A stretch of 64,000 bases of DNA from Zestomonas insulae (GTDB lineage Bacteria; Pseudomonadota; Gammaproteobacteria; Pseudomonadales; Pseudomonadaceae): positions 310,001-374,000 of the forward strand of contig NZ_JAFEUP010000001.1 in the NCBI RefSeq assembly GCF_016901015.1, given 5' to 3'. How positions within the stretch are numbered: the first letter of the stretch is position 1; each line of letters begins with the position of its first letter. This document shows positions 49,766 to 61,265 of this stretch, one piece after another. Below the pieces are notes generated by a model that was not told where the DNA came from, searched no databases, and saw only the letters and a list, made by a program, of their open reading frames with translations. The position numbers were made by a program, and so were the translations under genes.

Positions 49766-51187
49766 TTAATTGCGCGAGCTGACGGCCTTCTTCTGCGGCT
49801 CCAACCAGTACCGCTCACGATCGTAGGCGAGGTAGTACTTGTTCACCGCGCTGACGTAGCTGACCACGCCCATGCCCAGTTGCTCCATGGCGATTCGCTC
49901 CACCTGGAAGAACCACTGATTGCTGTCCAGGCCACGGCGACGCGCTTCGGCGCGCAGCCCCTGCACGCGTTCCGGGCCGAGGTTGTAGGCAGCCAGGACG
50001 AACGCCATGCGTTCGCGCTCATTGATCCGCGCACTGCTGAAGTAGTTGCGGCGCAGCATGGCGAGGTACTTGGCGCCGGCCTGCACGTTGCCATCCAGGG
50101 CCTGGACATTGCCGACGCCGACGCTGCGGGCCGCCGCCGGGGTGATCTGCATCAGCCCGGTGGCGCCCGAAGCGCCGCGCGCCGCAGGATTGAGGGTCGA
50201 CTCCTTGAAGGCCAGTGCGGCGAGCGTCAGCCAGTCGAACTTCACCTGATCGGCGTAGCGCTGCAGGGTCGGGCGCAGCTTCTCCAGACGCTTGCGGTCG
50301 GCCTGGCCGAGCGGATTGTGCACGCGGTACAGGCGCCGGTAGACCCGCTGGAAATCGGCGTCCTGATCGTTGGGCGCGCGATAGGTCTTGAGGAAGCGAC
50401 CGATACTGGCGCGCAGCATCGGCGCGTCGCGACGAACGAACCAAGTCATGTCGCCGTCGTCGGTCAACACCAGTTGGCGATCGATGCGCAGCTTGGGCAT
50501 GACCTTGGCCCAGCGCTCGGCAATCGGCAGCTCCACCGCGGTGCGCGGAAAGATGCCGGCCTGAACCATCTCCAGCACGTCCTCTACCGCCAAGCTGGGA
50601 TCGGTCCACTCCACCGCCATGGGCGCGAGTTTGCGTTGGGCGAGACGCTGATTGACGCTGCGCAGCGCTTCGGCCGCGGCACTGCCGGCGGGTAGCAACA
50701 GGCTACGCCCGGCCAGTTGTTCGAGACGCTGATAACGCCGATCGCCCTGGCGACTGACGATGACCAGCGGCACGTTGCTGCGAAACGGCTCGGCGGCGAC
50801 CACGTCCTGGCCATTGCGGGCGGTGAGCAGCTCGCCTGGCGCCACCAGGTCGCCCTCGCCGCGCTGCAAGGCGGCGAGCAGCTGGTCTTTGGCCTTGGGG
50901 ATGATCTTCAGATCGACGGTGCTGCCGTCGCGCGAGTTGCGATTCAGGTACTGGGCGAACGCCTGCAGGCGGTGGTGTTCGACACCGATGCTCTGGCCCT
51001 TTACTTCGCCAGAGCTGTGCCGGCTCTGATTGACCAGTATCCGCAGCTCGCCGCTGCGTCGAATCTGCGCGAGATCACGTGCACTGCCTGCTCGCTGCCA
51101 GGTTTCCGGCGGCCCGATCAGGCTGGCGTTGGCCGGCATCGGCAGCCACGTCAGCAGGCAGAGCAGAATCAACAGCAGTCGCGTCAT
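49766..51187 (-). CDS. MltF-like lytic transglycosylase (SBP3 + SLT domains)
   Basis: 473 residues. Signal peptide MTRLLLILLCLLTWLPMPANA; then a solute-binding-protein-like module (SGELRILVNQSR to about residue 265), then a C-terminal SLT lysozyme-like domain with catalytic Glu in AALAFKESTLNP and GASGATGLMQITP, NVQAGAKYL, AYNLGPERV. It cleaves peptidoglycan with formation of anhydro-muramic ends; the N-terminal module in MltF senses peptides. P. aeruginosa has two MltF proteins, and this lies close to lipA/lif as one of them does. The ATG at 51187 has GGAG. Confidence 0.9.
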   Translation of the reverse strand: MTRLLLILLCLLTWLPMPANASLIGPPETWQRAGSARDLAQIRRSGELRILVNQSRHSSGEVKGQSIGVEHHRLQAFAQYLNRNSRDGSTVDLKIIPKAKDQLLAALQRGEGDLVAPGELLTARNGQDVVAAEPFRSNVPLVIVSRQGDRRYQRLEQLAGRSLLLPAGSAAAEALRSVNQRLAQRKLAPMAVEWTDPSLAVEDVLEMVQAGIFPRTAVELPIAERWAKVMPKLRIDRQLVLTDDGDMTWFVRRDAPMLRASIGRFLKTYRAPNDQDADFQRVYRRLYRVHNPLGQADRKRLEKLRPTLQRYADQVKFDWLTLAALAFKESTLNPAARGASGATGLMQITPAAARSVGVGNVQALDGNVQAGAKYLAMLRRNYFSSARINERERMAFVLAAYNLGPERVQGLRAEARRRGLDSNQWFFQVERIAMEQLGMGVVSYVSAVNKYYLAYDRERYWLEPQKKAVSSRN

Positions 51188-51413
51188 CGAGTCTCCAGGG
51201 GCGGATCGGTCGCAAGGTGACCGATCGACTGAGAGCGTTGCGCAGCGGTTCGGTTCCCGAGCGCGGGGCGCGGAGGTTCGCATAGCCGACCGCCAGATGC
51301 CAGCCTTTGCGCCCATTCGACTTTAAGAGATACAAATAAACTATTGTTATTTAACGTATTTTTACGATGCAGATACGCTCTGCTATGCTGCCCGCCCGTC
51401 TTGAGGCATCACC

Positions 51414-52217
51414 ATGCAGCTCATCGATATCGGCGTCAACCTGACCCATGCCAGCTTTGCCAAGCAGCTCGAAAATACGCTGCAGCGCGCCTATGACGCC
51501 GGTGTCAGCCAGTTGGTACTGACCGGCACCAGCCTGGCCGGCAGCGAGGCCAGCCTAGAGCTGGCGCATCGCCTGGACGAAAGTGGTCAACGCCTGTTCT
51601 GCACCGCAGGCGTGCACCCGCACGATGCCAGCGAGTGGACCGCCGCTACCGGCAACAGCCTGCGCGCCCTGCTGCGGGCAGAGCGCGTGCGCGCGGTGGG
51701 CGAATGCGGCCTCGACTTCAATCGCGACTTCTCGCCGCGCCCCGCGCAGGAAAAGGCCCTGGAGGAGCAACTCGCCCTCGCCGTCGAATTGCAGCTACCG
51801 GTGTTTCTCCACGAACGCGAAGCCGACCAGCGCCTGCGCGAGATCCTCCGCGACTTCCGCGACCGCCTGCCGGCAGCGGTGGTGCACTGCTTCACCGCCG
51901 ATCAGCGCGCGCTGTTCGGCTATCTGGACCTGGACCTGCATATCGGCATCACCGGCTGGATCTGCGACGAGCGCCGCGGCACGCACCTGCATCCGCTGAT
52001 GCGCGAAATTCCCGAAGGCCGCCTGATGCTGGAGAGCGACGCGCCCTATCTGCTGCCGCGCAGCCTGCGGCCGAAGCCCAGGCATGGCCACAACGAGCCG
52101 GCGTTCCTTATCGAGGTGCTGCACGAAGTGGCGCGCCATCGCGGCGAAAGCCCGGAGCAACTGGCCGCGCATACCACGGCCTGTGCACGACGATTCTTCG
52201 ACCTGCCGGTGCTGTAA
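51414..52217 (+). CDS. tatD: TatD-family metal-dependent deoxyribonuclease
   Basis: 267 residues of the metallo-hydrolase TIM barrel. Metal ligands: N-terminal IDIGVNLTH (D/H-x-H variant with Asn-x-Thr-His as in TatD), [15 protein letters not shown] (Glu), [14 protein letters not shown] and LESDAPYL. The CysH variants with D-x-G-V-N-L mark TatD proper, rather than YcfH/YjjV. 3'-5' exonuclease/DNase of the cytoplasm. Single gene with GAGG before the ATG. Confidence 0.9.
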   Translation: MQLIDIGVNLTHASFAKQLENTLQRAYDAGVSQLVLTGTSLAGSEASLELAHRLDESGQRLFCTAGVHPHDASEWTAATGNSLRALLRAERVRAVGECGLDFNRDFSPRPAQEKALEEQLALAVELQLPVFLHEREADQRLREILRDFRDRLPAAVVHCFTADQRALFGYLDLDLHIGITGWICDERRGTHLHPLMREIPEGRLMLESDAPYLLPRSLRPKPRHGHNEPAFLIEVLHEVARHRGESPEQLAAHTTACARRFFDLPVL

Positions 52218-52274
52218 CGCGAACAGTCAGACGTCCCACCGGCTCTGGCGGCGCCCTCCTCCAGTCGGTGCGGT

Positions 52275-53072
52275 TTAACCGAATACCGTGGTGGTCTGCC
52301 GGCTGATCGCCATCAGCTCGCCGCTGGGGCTCCACAGTTTGGCCGCGGCATGCCCGTAGCCGTCTCGCGCGTGATCGATGACCGCCAAGTACTGGAACCA
52401 ATCCTTGGTGGTGGCCCGCGCCACCGGCTGGACGAACTCGATGGTCCAGGTCAGCGAGCTGCCCGGCACCGGCGCACGCAGGTACGGCAAGGTGGTCGGC
52501 GGCCACGTATCGACCAGCGCCAGCAGGTCGGACTCATCCACCTGACGCTCTTCGGTCTCGGTGCGAAACGCCACCCAGCCACCCATTTCCCGGCTCGGCG
52601 TGTTGCTGAACGGCATGCCGCCTACGGCCCAGCGCATCCCGAGGTGCTGCAGGAACTCCGGCATCACGCCTTTGATGAACGGCTGCTCCTGCGACTCGGC
52701 CACCGACTTCATCAGCGGGGCCGGCTCGCTCGGCACATCGATCGCCGACTCACGCGAACCGCCGAAACTGCCCTGCACCAGAGTCACCACCTGGCCGTTT
52801 TGCACCGCACGACCGAGCACCTGGCTGACCGCCTTGCCCTCGCGCAGCACCTCGGCTTCCAGGGTGACCGGCACATCCACGGCGAGCGGCCCAACGAAGG
52901 TGATGGCCAGCGAGCGCACCGGCCGACCAGCCGGCACCTTGGCGCGCATCGCTTCGTAGACCAGCGCGGCCGCCAACCCGCCGAAGCCGGCCCGGCCCTG
53001 ACCCCAGGAGCCCGGCACCACCACGCTCTGCGGATTGCTGCGCACCGCTTGCATCATTTCGGAAAATTTCAT
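52275..53072 (-). CDS. Acyl-CoA thioesterase-like protein (double hotdog, TesB/4HBT_3 type)
   Basis: 265 residues comprising two hotdog folds. The first (QGRAGFGGLAAALVYEAMRAKVPAGRPVRSLAITFVGPL) has the hot-dog helix and the long strand; the second (GGWVAFRTETEE...LPYLRAPVPGSSLTWTIEFVQPV) follows after about residue 130. Such proteins hydrolyse medium or long acyl-CoAs. ATG 53072 with GAGG upstream; a GTG lies one codon before. Substrate not determined. Confidence 0.85.
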   Translation of the reverse strand: MKFSEMMQAVRSNPQSVVVPGSWGQGRAGFGGLAAALVYEAMRAKVPAGRPVRSLAITFVGPLAVDVPVTLEAEVLREGKAVSQVLGRAVQNGQVVTLVQGSFGGSRESAIDVPSEPAPLMKSVAESQEQPFIKGVMPEFLQHLGMRWAVGGMPFSNTPSREMGGWVAFRTETEERQVDESDLLALVDTWPPTTLPYLRAPVPGSSLTWTIEFVQPVARATTKDWFQYLAVIDHARDGYGHAAAKLWSPSGELMAISRQTTTVFG

Positions 53073-53211
53073 CACAACCTCGACACAGGATATGGCTGCG
53101 ATGGTAGGGGATCGCGGGCGGTCAAAGAAACCCGATCTAAAGGCTATTCACGCCAATCAGGAAGGGAAATGGGGCGATATAGCGCAACTCTCTAGCTAGA
53201 GCGGCAGCCCC

Positions 53212-54261
53212 TCACAGACGGCGCAGGTGGCAGGTCACTTCTTCGCGGTCATGGTACAGCTGCTTGCAGCCGATCGAGGCTTTGACGCCACGCGCCTTGA
53301 GGCCGTCCTCGATGCGCTCGAGCAGACGCCGTACCTCGGCGTAGCGCTGCTTCATCGGCAGCTTGAGGTTGACCACCGCCTCGCGACACAGACCCTCGCC
53401 GATCCAGGTTTCCAGCAGAGCGGCATTGCGCGCCGGCTTCTCGACGATGTCGCAGACCATCCAGTCGACCATCTGCTTCGGCTTCCAGGTGAAGCCGTCG
53501 ACCATCAGGTGCTGCACCAGGCCAGTGTCCATCAGGCTCTCTGCCATCGGCCCGTTGTCGATCGCTGTGACCAGCATGCCGCGACGCACCAGTTGGTAGG
53601 TCCAGCCGCCGGGCGCGGCGCCGAGGTCGACCCCGGTCATCTCGTCCGACAGGCGCTCGTCCCACTGCTCACGGGGAATGAAGAAGTGCCAGGCCTCCTC
53701 CAGTTTGAGGGTCGAGCGGCTGGGCGCCTCGCGCGGGAACTTCAAGCGCGGGATGCCCATCGGCCAGAGCGCCGAGTTGTTCGCTTCGGCCAGACCGAGG
53801 AACACCTCGCGACCGCTTTTGAAGGTCAGCAACAGGCGCGGCTTGTGCGCGTCCTCGACCAGCTTTCCGGCCTTGCTCAGCGCCTTGCGCAGGGGGGCTT
53901 CGAACTTCTTGCAGAAGTTGGAGAGCTCCTTGCCATCGTTGGTATCGAACACCTCCAGCCACAAACTGCCGCACAGCGGAAACTCGGCCAGCGCCTCGAG
54001 CAGTACGCTGATGCGGTCCGTTTCCGGCAGCTCGATAAAGCGCCCACGGGCCCACTGGCGTGGAAAGATCAGCCGATTGAAGCGCTGCCCGCGCATCAGG
54101 CGCTCGGCGCCTCCCGCTTCGCTGCAGATGAATTCGGCATAGGCGCTGTTCGGCTTGGCCTTGGCGTAGCCGGCAACGTCCAGGCGAGCGGCATGCTCGC
54201 TGATTTCCGAACAGACCTCGCCCTCGAAACCGGGGCGGCAATGCAGTAACAAAGCGTTCAT
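53212..54261 (-). CDS. rlmM: 23S rRNA 2'-O-ribose C2498 methyltransferase RlmM
   Basis: 349 residues. An N-terminal THUMP-like region (MNALLLHCRPGFEGEVCSEISEHAA...) precedes the RrmJ/FtsJ-type methyltransferase, whose SAM loop is GVDLGAAPGGWTYQLVRRG and whose catalytic K-D-K-E set is suggested by DLGAAPGGW, CDIVEKP and NLKLPMKQRY. Modifies C2498 in 23S rRNA. The frame is open to 54459; the ATG at 54261 with AGGAG is used. Divergent from acnA. Confidence 0.94.
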   Translation of the reverse strand: MNALLLHCRPGFEGEVCSEISEHAARLDVAGYAKAKPNSAYAEFICSEAGGAERLMRGQRFNRLIFPRQWARGRFIELPETDRISVLLEALAEFPLCGSLWLEVFDTNDGKELSNFCKKFEAPLRKALSKAGKLVEDAHKPRLLLTFKSGREVFLGLAEANNSALWPMGIPRLKFPREAPSRSTLKLEEAWHFFIPREQWDERLSDEMTGVDLGAAPGGWTYQLVRRGMLVTAIDNGPMAESLMDTGLVQHLMVDGFTWKPKQMVDWMVCDIVEKPARNAALLETWIGEGLCREAVVNLKLPMKQRYAEVRRLLERIEDGLKARGVKASIGCKQLYHDREEVTCHLRRL

Positions 54262-54396
54262 CAAGCGTCTCCTGAGGTCGCGCATGATAGCCGAGTTGGT
54301 ACCGCCAAACAGGCAGGACCACCAGTTTGGAACTAGTTTGAAGAGTTGCGAGCCGAAAGCCATGCCCGTGCCGTGCGGGCCAGCAAGGAGATAAGC

Positions 54397-57135
<2,739 letters not shown>

Positions 57136-57137
57136 GC

Positions 57138-57179
57138 CACAGCAGTCATAGCCCGGCGCTGCGGGCTATGACTGCTGTG
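57138..57179. repeat. Perfect 18-bp hairpin between acnA and algA
   Basis: CACAGCAGTCATAGCCCG (57138-57155) mirrors CGGGCTATGACTGCTGTG (57162-57179) around a 6-base loop GCGCTG. It lies 3 bases after the acnA stop and 7 bases before the convergent algA stop. There is no T-run, but the length and position suggest a bidirectional end or barrier. Confidence 0.8.
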
Positions 57180-57186
57180 CCGAGGC

Positions 57187-58638
57187 TCAACGCGGCTGCA
57201 GCTTGGCGGTGACCAGCGGCTCAGTGCGGCCGTAGACGTCTTCCAGACGCTCGATGTCGTCTTCGCCGAGGTAGCTGCCGGACTGCACCTCGATGATCTC
57301 CAGGGGGATCTTGCCGGGGTTGGCCAGGCGGTGCACCGAGGCTATCGGGATGTAGGTCGACTGGTTCTCGGTGAGCAGGAACACCTTGTCGTCGCAGGTC
57401 ACCTGGGCGGTGCCTGACACCACGATCCAATGCTCGGCGCGGTGGTGGTGCATCTGCAACGAGAGCTGCGCGCCCGGCTTTACGGTGATGTGCTTGACCT
57501 GGTGGCGCGTGCCGTTGTCGATCGAGTCATACGCGCCCCACGGACGGTACACCGCGCAATGACTCTGGGTTTCCGAGCGGCCCTGGGCATCCAGGGTTCC
57601 GACCATCTTCTTGACCTCCTGCACGCGATCCTTGTGGGCGATCATCACCGCATCCTTGGTATCGACCACCACCAGGTCGTCGACGCCGAGCAGGGTGACC
57701 AGCTTGGAGCTGCCGTGCACGTAGCAGTTGAAGCTGCCCTCGCTCAGCACATCACCCTTGAACACGTTGCCGTCGCAGTCCTTATCATGCACGTCCCACA
57801 GCGACGACCAGCAGCCGACGTCGCTCCAGCCGGCATCCAGCGGCACCATGCAGGCCCGCGAGGTTTTCTCCATCACCGCGTAGTCGATGGAGTTGTCCGG
57901 GCAGCAGGCGAAAGTGCTGTCGTCGATGGTCAACGCCCCGCCATTGGCCTTGCTGCGCTCCAGGGTCAGCACGCAAGTGTCGTAGATGTCCGGCTCGTAG
58001 GCACGCAGCTCTTCCAGATAGCGGCTGGCGCGGAACAGGAACATGCCGCTGTTCCAGAAGTAACCACCGTCCTTGACGAACGCCTCGGCGGTCGCCAAAT
58101 CAGGTTTCTCGACGAACTGCATGACGCGCAGCGCACCCGGGATTAGCAGATCGCCTTCGCCCGCTTCCGCGCTGCGGATGTATCCGAAGCCGGTTTCCGG
58201 ACGCGCCGCGGGGATGCCGAACAGCACCATCTCGCCCTCCTCCGCAGCGGCACGGGCAATCTCGAGGGTCTGGCGCAAGGCGTCGCGGTCGCCGATCACG
58301 TGATCAGCCGGCAGGACCAACAGCAGATCGTCACGCCCCTCGGCCAGCACTTGCAGCGCGGCCAGTGCCACCGCGGGGGCAGTGTTGCGTCCGAACGGCT
58401 CGAGCAGAATGGCCTGCGGCGCCACATTGATCGCCGCCAACTGCTCGTTGACGATGAAACGGTGCTCCCGGTTGCACACCACCATCGGCGCCTGCATGCC
58501 GTCGAACGTCAGGCGCTGCAGGGTTTGCTGAAACAGCGTTTGCTCACCGACCAGAGCGAGAAACTGCTTGGGATAGAGCTTGCGCGACAATGGCCAGAGG
58601 CGTGAGCCACTGCCACCCGACAGGATGACCGGAATCAT
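57187..58638 (-). CDS. algA: Bifunctional mannose-1-phosphate guanylyltransferase / mannose-6-phosphate isomerase
   Basis: 483 residues. N-terminal nucleotidyltransferase with the pyrophosphorylase motif LSGGSGSRLWPLSRKLYPKQF (residues ~5-25) and FVEKP; C-terminal cupin isomerase with the metal motif SLQMHHHRAEHWIVVSG. Supplies GDP-mannose for alginate from fructose-6-phosphate via mannose-6-P. Last alginate gene here, as in P. aeruginosa, but separated from algL by only 130 bases with no algI, algJ or algF. The ATG at 58638 follows GGAGAGAAATC. It could also serve other polysaccharides. Confidence 0.95.
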   Translation of the reverse strand: MIPVILSGGSGSRLWPLSRKLYPKQFLALVGEQTLFQQTLQRLTFDGMQAPMVVCNREHRFIVNEQLAAINVAPQAILLEPFGRNTAPAVALAALQVLAEGRDDLLLVLPADHVIGDRDALRQTLEIARAAAEEGEMVLFGIPAARPETGFGYIRSAEAGEGDLLIPGALRVMQFVEKPDLATAEAFVKDGGYFWNSGMFLFRASRYLEELRAYEPDIYDTCVLTLERSKANGGALTIDDSTFACCPDNSIDYAVMEKTSRACMVPLDAGWSDVGCWSSLWDVHDKDCDGNVFKGDVLSEGSFNCYVHGSSKLVTLLGVDDLVVVDTKDAVMIAHKDRVQEVKKMVGTLDAQGRSETQSHCAVYRPWGAYDSIDNGTRHQVKHITVKPGAQLSLQMHHHRAEHWIVVSGTAQVTCDDKVFLLTENQSTYIPIASVHRLANPGKIPLEIIEVQSGSYLGEDDIERLEDVYGRTEPLVTAKLQPR

Positions 58639-58733
58639 GATTTCTCTCCTTGAACCCTTCAAAGTAACGAAGGCATCCGCGCAGGCCTGAGCCTGTGACT
58701 ACCGGAGACAACCCTTCCCGTAGGTGTTGCCCT

Positions 58734-58758
58734 AGCTGGAGCGACACGACGTCCAGCT
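58734..58758 (-). repeat. Dyad in the algL-algA gap
   Basis: AGCTGGA (58734-58740) and TCCAGCT (58752-58758) form a hairpin 10 bases after the algL stop. There is no T-run after it on the minus strand. It may mark a partial transcription stop, or be what remains around the absent algI-J-F segment. Confidence 0.45.
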
Positions 58759-58768
58759 TTGGATTTTT

Positions 58769-59863
58769 TCAGCGCGCCGCAGCGTGCTGGGCGTTCGCAC
58801 CGGCGAACAGTTGGGTGACGTCGCCGCCCAAGCGGTAGGTTTTCAGCGGTTCGATCGACAACCGCCAGGCATTGGTCTGGGCCGAACAGGTGTACAGAGC
58901 GCAGTACGGCTCCAGCCAAGCAAACTTGCCGTCCTCCTGAAGATCCTCCAGCTCCTGTTCGAAGCCGGTTTTACGCTCGAAGACCTCCGGATCTTCGATG
59001 CCCGCTTCGACACGGTTCGCCAAGCGCCGCATGGCGCCGTTGTTGGCCTCGCGCACATCCAGTCCATTGGCCTGGGCGAAGGCCACCAGCATCATCAACG
59101 GCCCCATGCTGTAGTTGTGGTAAGCCAGGGCGCGCGTTTCACGACTGAGCTCACGCGGCAAGTAGCCATCGGCGTCGACCTGCGAAGCCGCAATGCGGTA
59201 CTGGCTGACCGCCCAATCGAACAGCTCGTGCTGGTCGACCACCACCGCTGCCGCCATCACCGCCCAGGCCGCCCAGTACTGGTGGTTGTTCAGCCGATCG
59301 AGCGGCTGGTCCTTCCAGTCGCGTACCACCTGTTGGCCAAGCTGGCCAATCCAGCTCTCGACCAGCTGGGTCTGCTGCTCATGTCCGCGCAGCGGCTGCG
59401 AGCGCGAGAACTTCAACCGCAGGTAAGCCGAGGAGATGCTGCCCAGCGCCCATTTGCGCATCGACTTGCCGGTATGGGTGTACTGCGTGCTAAGCAGCGC
59501 GTTGGCCCGCGCCCAGCTTTCCAGCCAGTCAAGAGTACAACTGACGTAGCCGTCGCGGCCCAGACGCAGATAAGCGGCAACCTGCTTGTTGACCCCCTTC
59601 TCGAGGTCGTTGATGGCTTTGGACTTTTCCTTGTAGCGGGCAAAGGACTCCTTATTGAGCTGGTCGCGCGCCTCGCCGGAGCCTTCGTACTTGCTCGGGA
59701 TCATCAGATCGCCGGTATGCGGGATGGGCGCCGTCGGGCACTTATCAGCCTCGCCCTCCTTGACCGTGGCCTCCAGGTAATAGCCCGGCGGCGGTACCAG
59801 CGGCGCGGCCCAGCACCAGGGCGCCAGCAGGGCTCCGGCCAATAGCAGGCCGGTGCGTTTCAC
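58769..59863 (-). CDS. algL: Alginate lyase AlgL
   Basis: 364 residues. Signal peptide MKRTGLLLAGALLAPWCWA, so periplasmic. The catalytic helix motif NNHQYWAAWAV (Asn-Asn-His-x-Tyr) and SRETRALAYHNYSMGPL supply the Asn, His, Arg, Tyr set of PL5 lyases. It degrades polymer that escapes into the periplasm. The GTG start at 59863 overlaps the algX stop (GTGA), with GGAGG upstream. Downstream in other Pseudomonas lies algI; here it is algA. Confidence 0.93.
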   Translation of the reverse strand: MKRTGLLLAGALLAPWCWAAPLVPPPGYYLEATVKEGEADKCPTAPIPHTGDLMIPSKYEGSGEARDQLNKESFARYKEKSKAINDLEKGVNKQVAAYLRLGRDGYVSCTLDWLESWARANALLSTQYTHTGKSMRKWALGSISSAYLRLKFSRSQPLRGHEQQTQLVESWIGQLGQQVVRDWKDQPLDRLNNHQYWAAWAVMAAAVVVDQHELFDWAVSQYRIAASQVDADGYLPRELSRETRALAYHNYSMGPLMMLVAFAQANGLDVREANNGAMRRLANRVEAGIEDPEVFERKTGFEQELEDLQEDGKFAWLEPYCALYTCSAQTNAWRLSIEPLKTYRLGGDVTQLFAGANAQHAAAR

Positions 59864-61260
59864 GGTGCCTCCGCGTGGGCAACCCGAACCGGCGCGGCGT
59901 CGCTCTGCGCATTACACAGTCGCGCGCTGAGGCCACTCGCAGTGCCCGCAGGTTGCTGCACTTCCAGGGAGAGGAAGGTCAGCTCGTCCCAATCCGCATC
60001 CTCGCGCAACTCCAACTGGAAGCGGCCGGTGCCGCGATAGTTGGCGGGCTGGGTAAGGTTCAAATTCTCCTGGCGGCCATTCATGAAGGTCAGCACAGCG
60101 GTCAGCTGCTGCACGGATGGGTCGTCGAACTGCAAATCGAGGCGGTAGTCGCTGCCACGAATCGGATGTACACCGTCGGCGCCGTTGAACAGCACCTGAT
60201 TGGCCCCGGCCTTGAGCTGGGCATGGTTCTGCAGCAGGGCCGGCCGACCATTGCAGCCATCGGCCACCGCCGGAATTGCCTGACGATAGAAGTTGCGCTG
60301 CAGCAAGGCGTCGGTGTCGTCCAGCTCCCAGATCAACAACGCCGGCGGCGCCTTGCGGAAGCTGTCGCTGGCCAAGTAATGCAGCAACGAGTATTCGTAG
60401 CCGCCGCCATCGAGGGTCGCATTGCTCACCGGCGTTCCCAGGTACTGCTCGAGAAAGCCGGAAAAATTGAAGGCCACACCGCTGTTACCACTCCCCACCA
60501 GGACGACGCGCGATGGCTGCGGCGTCTCCCCGGAAACCAGCGTGGTGCTGTAGCGCTCGACGAACTGGCTCGGATACCCGGCCCCGCAAATCTGCGCAGC
60601 CGCGCGGTACAACCCGCCGTTGCGTCCGACCATGCCCATCGGCCGACTAACGAAGGTCTGCGCCGGTAGCGATTTGAGCGCTGGGATACCGCGCGCGGTG
60701 TCCGCCGCCAATTGCGCGGTGCGTTCCGCGCCACGCGGCGTCCAGTACACATCGCCCTTGAAGTAGTACGGCGAACCGCCAGCCGGCGCGTCGAGCAGGC
60801 TGGTCATGTTGGGTACCCAGATATCGAGGTTGCGGAGGTGATCGAGGGTGGCCAGATAGTCCCGCCGTGCGGCAGCCTGATCGTAAACATTGCGTTCGGC
60901 CGGATTGAGCTTGTCAGCATGCAGCAAGCCGCGACTGGGCGGGTAGATCACCATCAACTCCACGCCGGCATGCTTCAACGCATTGCGCAGGCGCTTGAGC
61001 TGCTTATAGCCCTGCTCATCGAGGCCGAAGCGGGTGCGCAGGTCACTCTCACTGCGAAACAGCCAATCGTCCTGCGCCGTGATCAGGCGTCGGTATGTCG
61101 CCAATCCTGGAGCAAGGTACTGATTGGCATCGGCCGCCGCGGGACACAACTGGCAGCACGCCTCGGCACGGTACTCCGGCGCTGCCTGTGCCGCGGTGGT
61201 CAGGCTCAGGCCAAGCCCAAGAGCCAGCCCCCACGCCGATGCGCAATGAACGGTTTTCAT
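59860..61260 (-). CDS. algX: Alginate biosynthesis protein AlgX with altered acetyltransferase residues
   Basis: 466 residues. Signal peptide (MKTVHCASAWGLALGLGLSLTTAAQA). The first domain is SGNH-like, the second (from about residue 350) the alginate-binding CBM (RPALLQNHAQLKAGANQVLFNG onward). In P. aeruginosa AlgX the acetyl-transfer triad is reported as Asp174-His176-Ser269. Here the aligned segments read FKGDVYWTP (Asp170 kept, Tyr172 for His) and VGSGNSG (Gly258 at the Ser place, from remembered VGTSHSG), so catalysis is probably lost. AlgX is also structurally needed in the secretion complex, which may explain its survival. ATG 61260 is 5 bases past the algG stop with GGAG/GAGG upstream; a GTG in-frame at 61269 is less likely. 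Confidence 0.93.
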   Translation of the reverse strand: MKTVHCASAWGLALGLGLSLTTAAQAAPEYRAEACCQLCPAAADANQYLAPGLATYRRLITAQDDWLFRSESDLRTRFGLDEQGYKQLKRLRNALKHAGVELMVIYPPSRGLLHADKLNPAERNVYDQAAARRDYLATLDHLRNLDIWVPNMTSLLDAPAGGSPYYFKGDVYWTPRGAERTAQLAADTARGIPALKSLPAQTFVSRPMGMVGRNGGLYRAAAQICGAGYPSQFVERYSTTLVSGETPQPSRVVLVGSGNSGVAFNFSGFLEQYLGTPVSNATLDGGGYEYSLLHYLASDSFRKAPPALLIWELDDTDALLQRNFYRQAIPAVADGCNGRPALLQNHAQLKAGANQVLFNGADGVHPIRGSDYRLDLQFDDPSVQQLTAVLTFMNGRQENLNLTQPANYRGTGRFQLELREDADWDELTFLSLEVQQPAGTASGLSARLCNAQSDAAPVRVAHAEAP

Positions 61261-61265
61261 CACCC

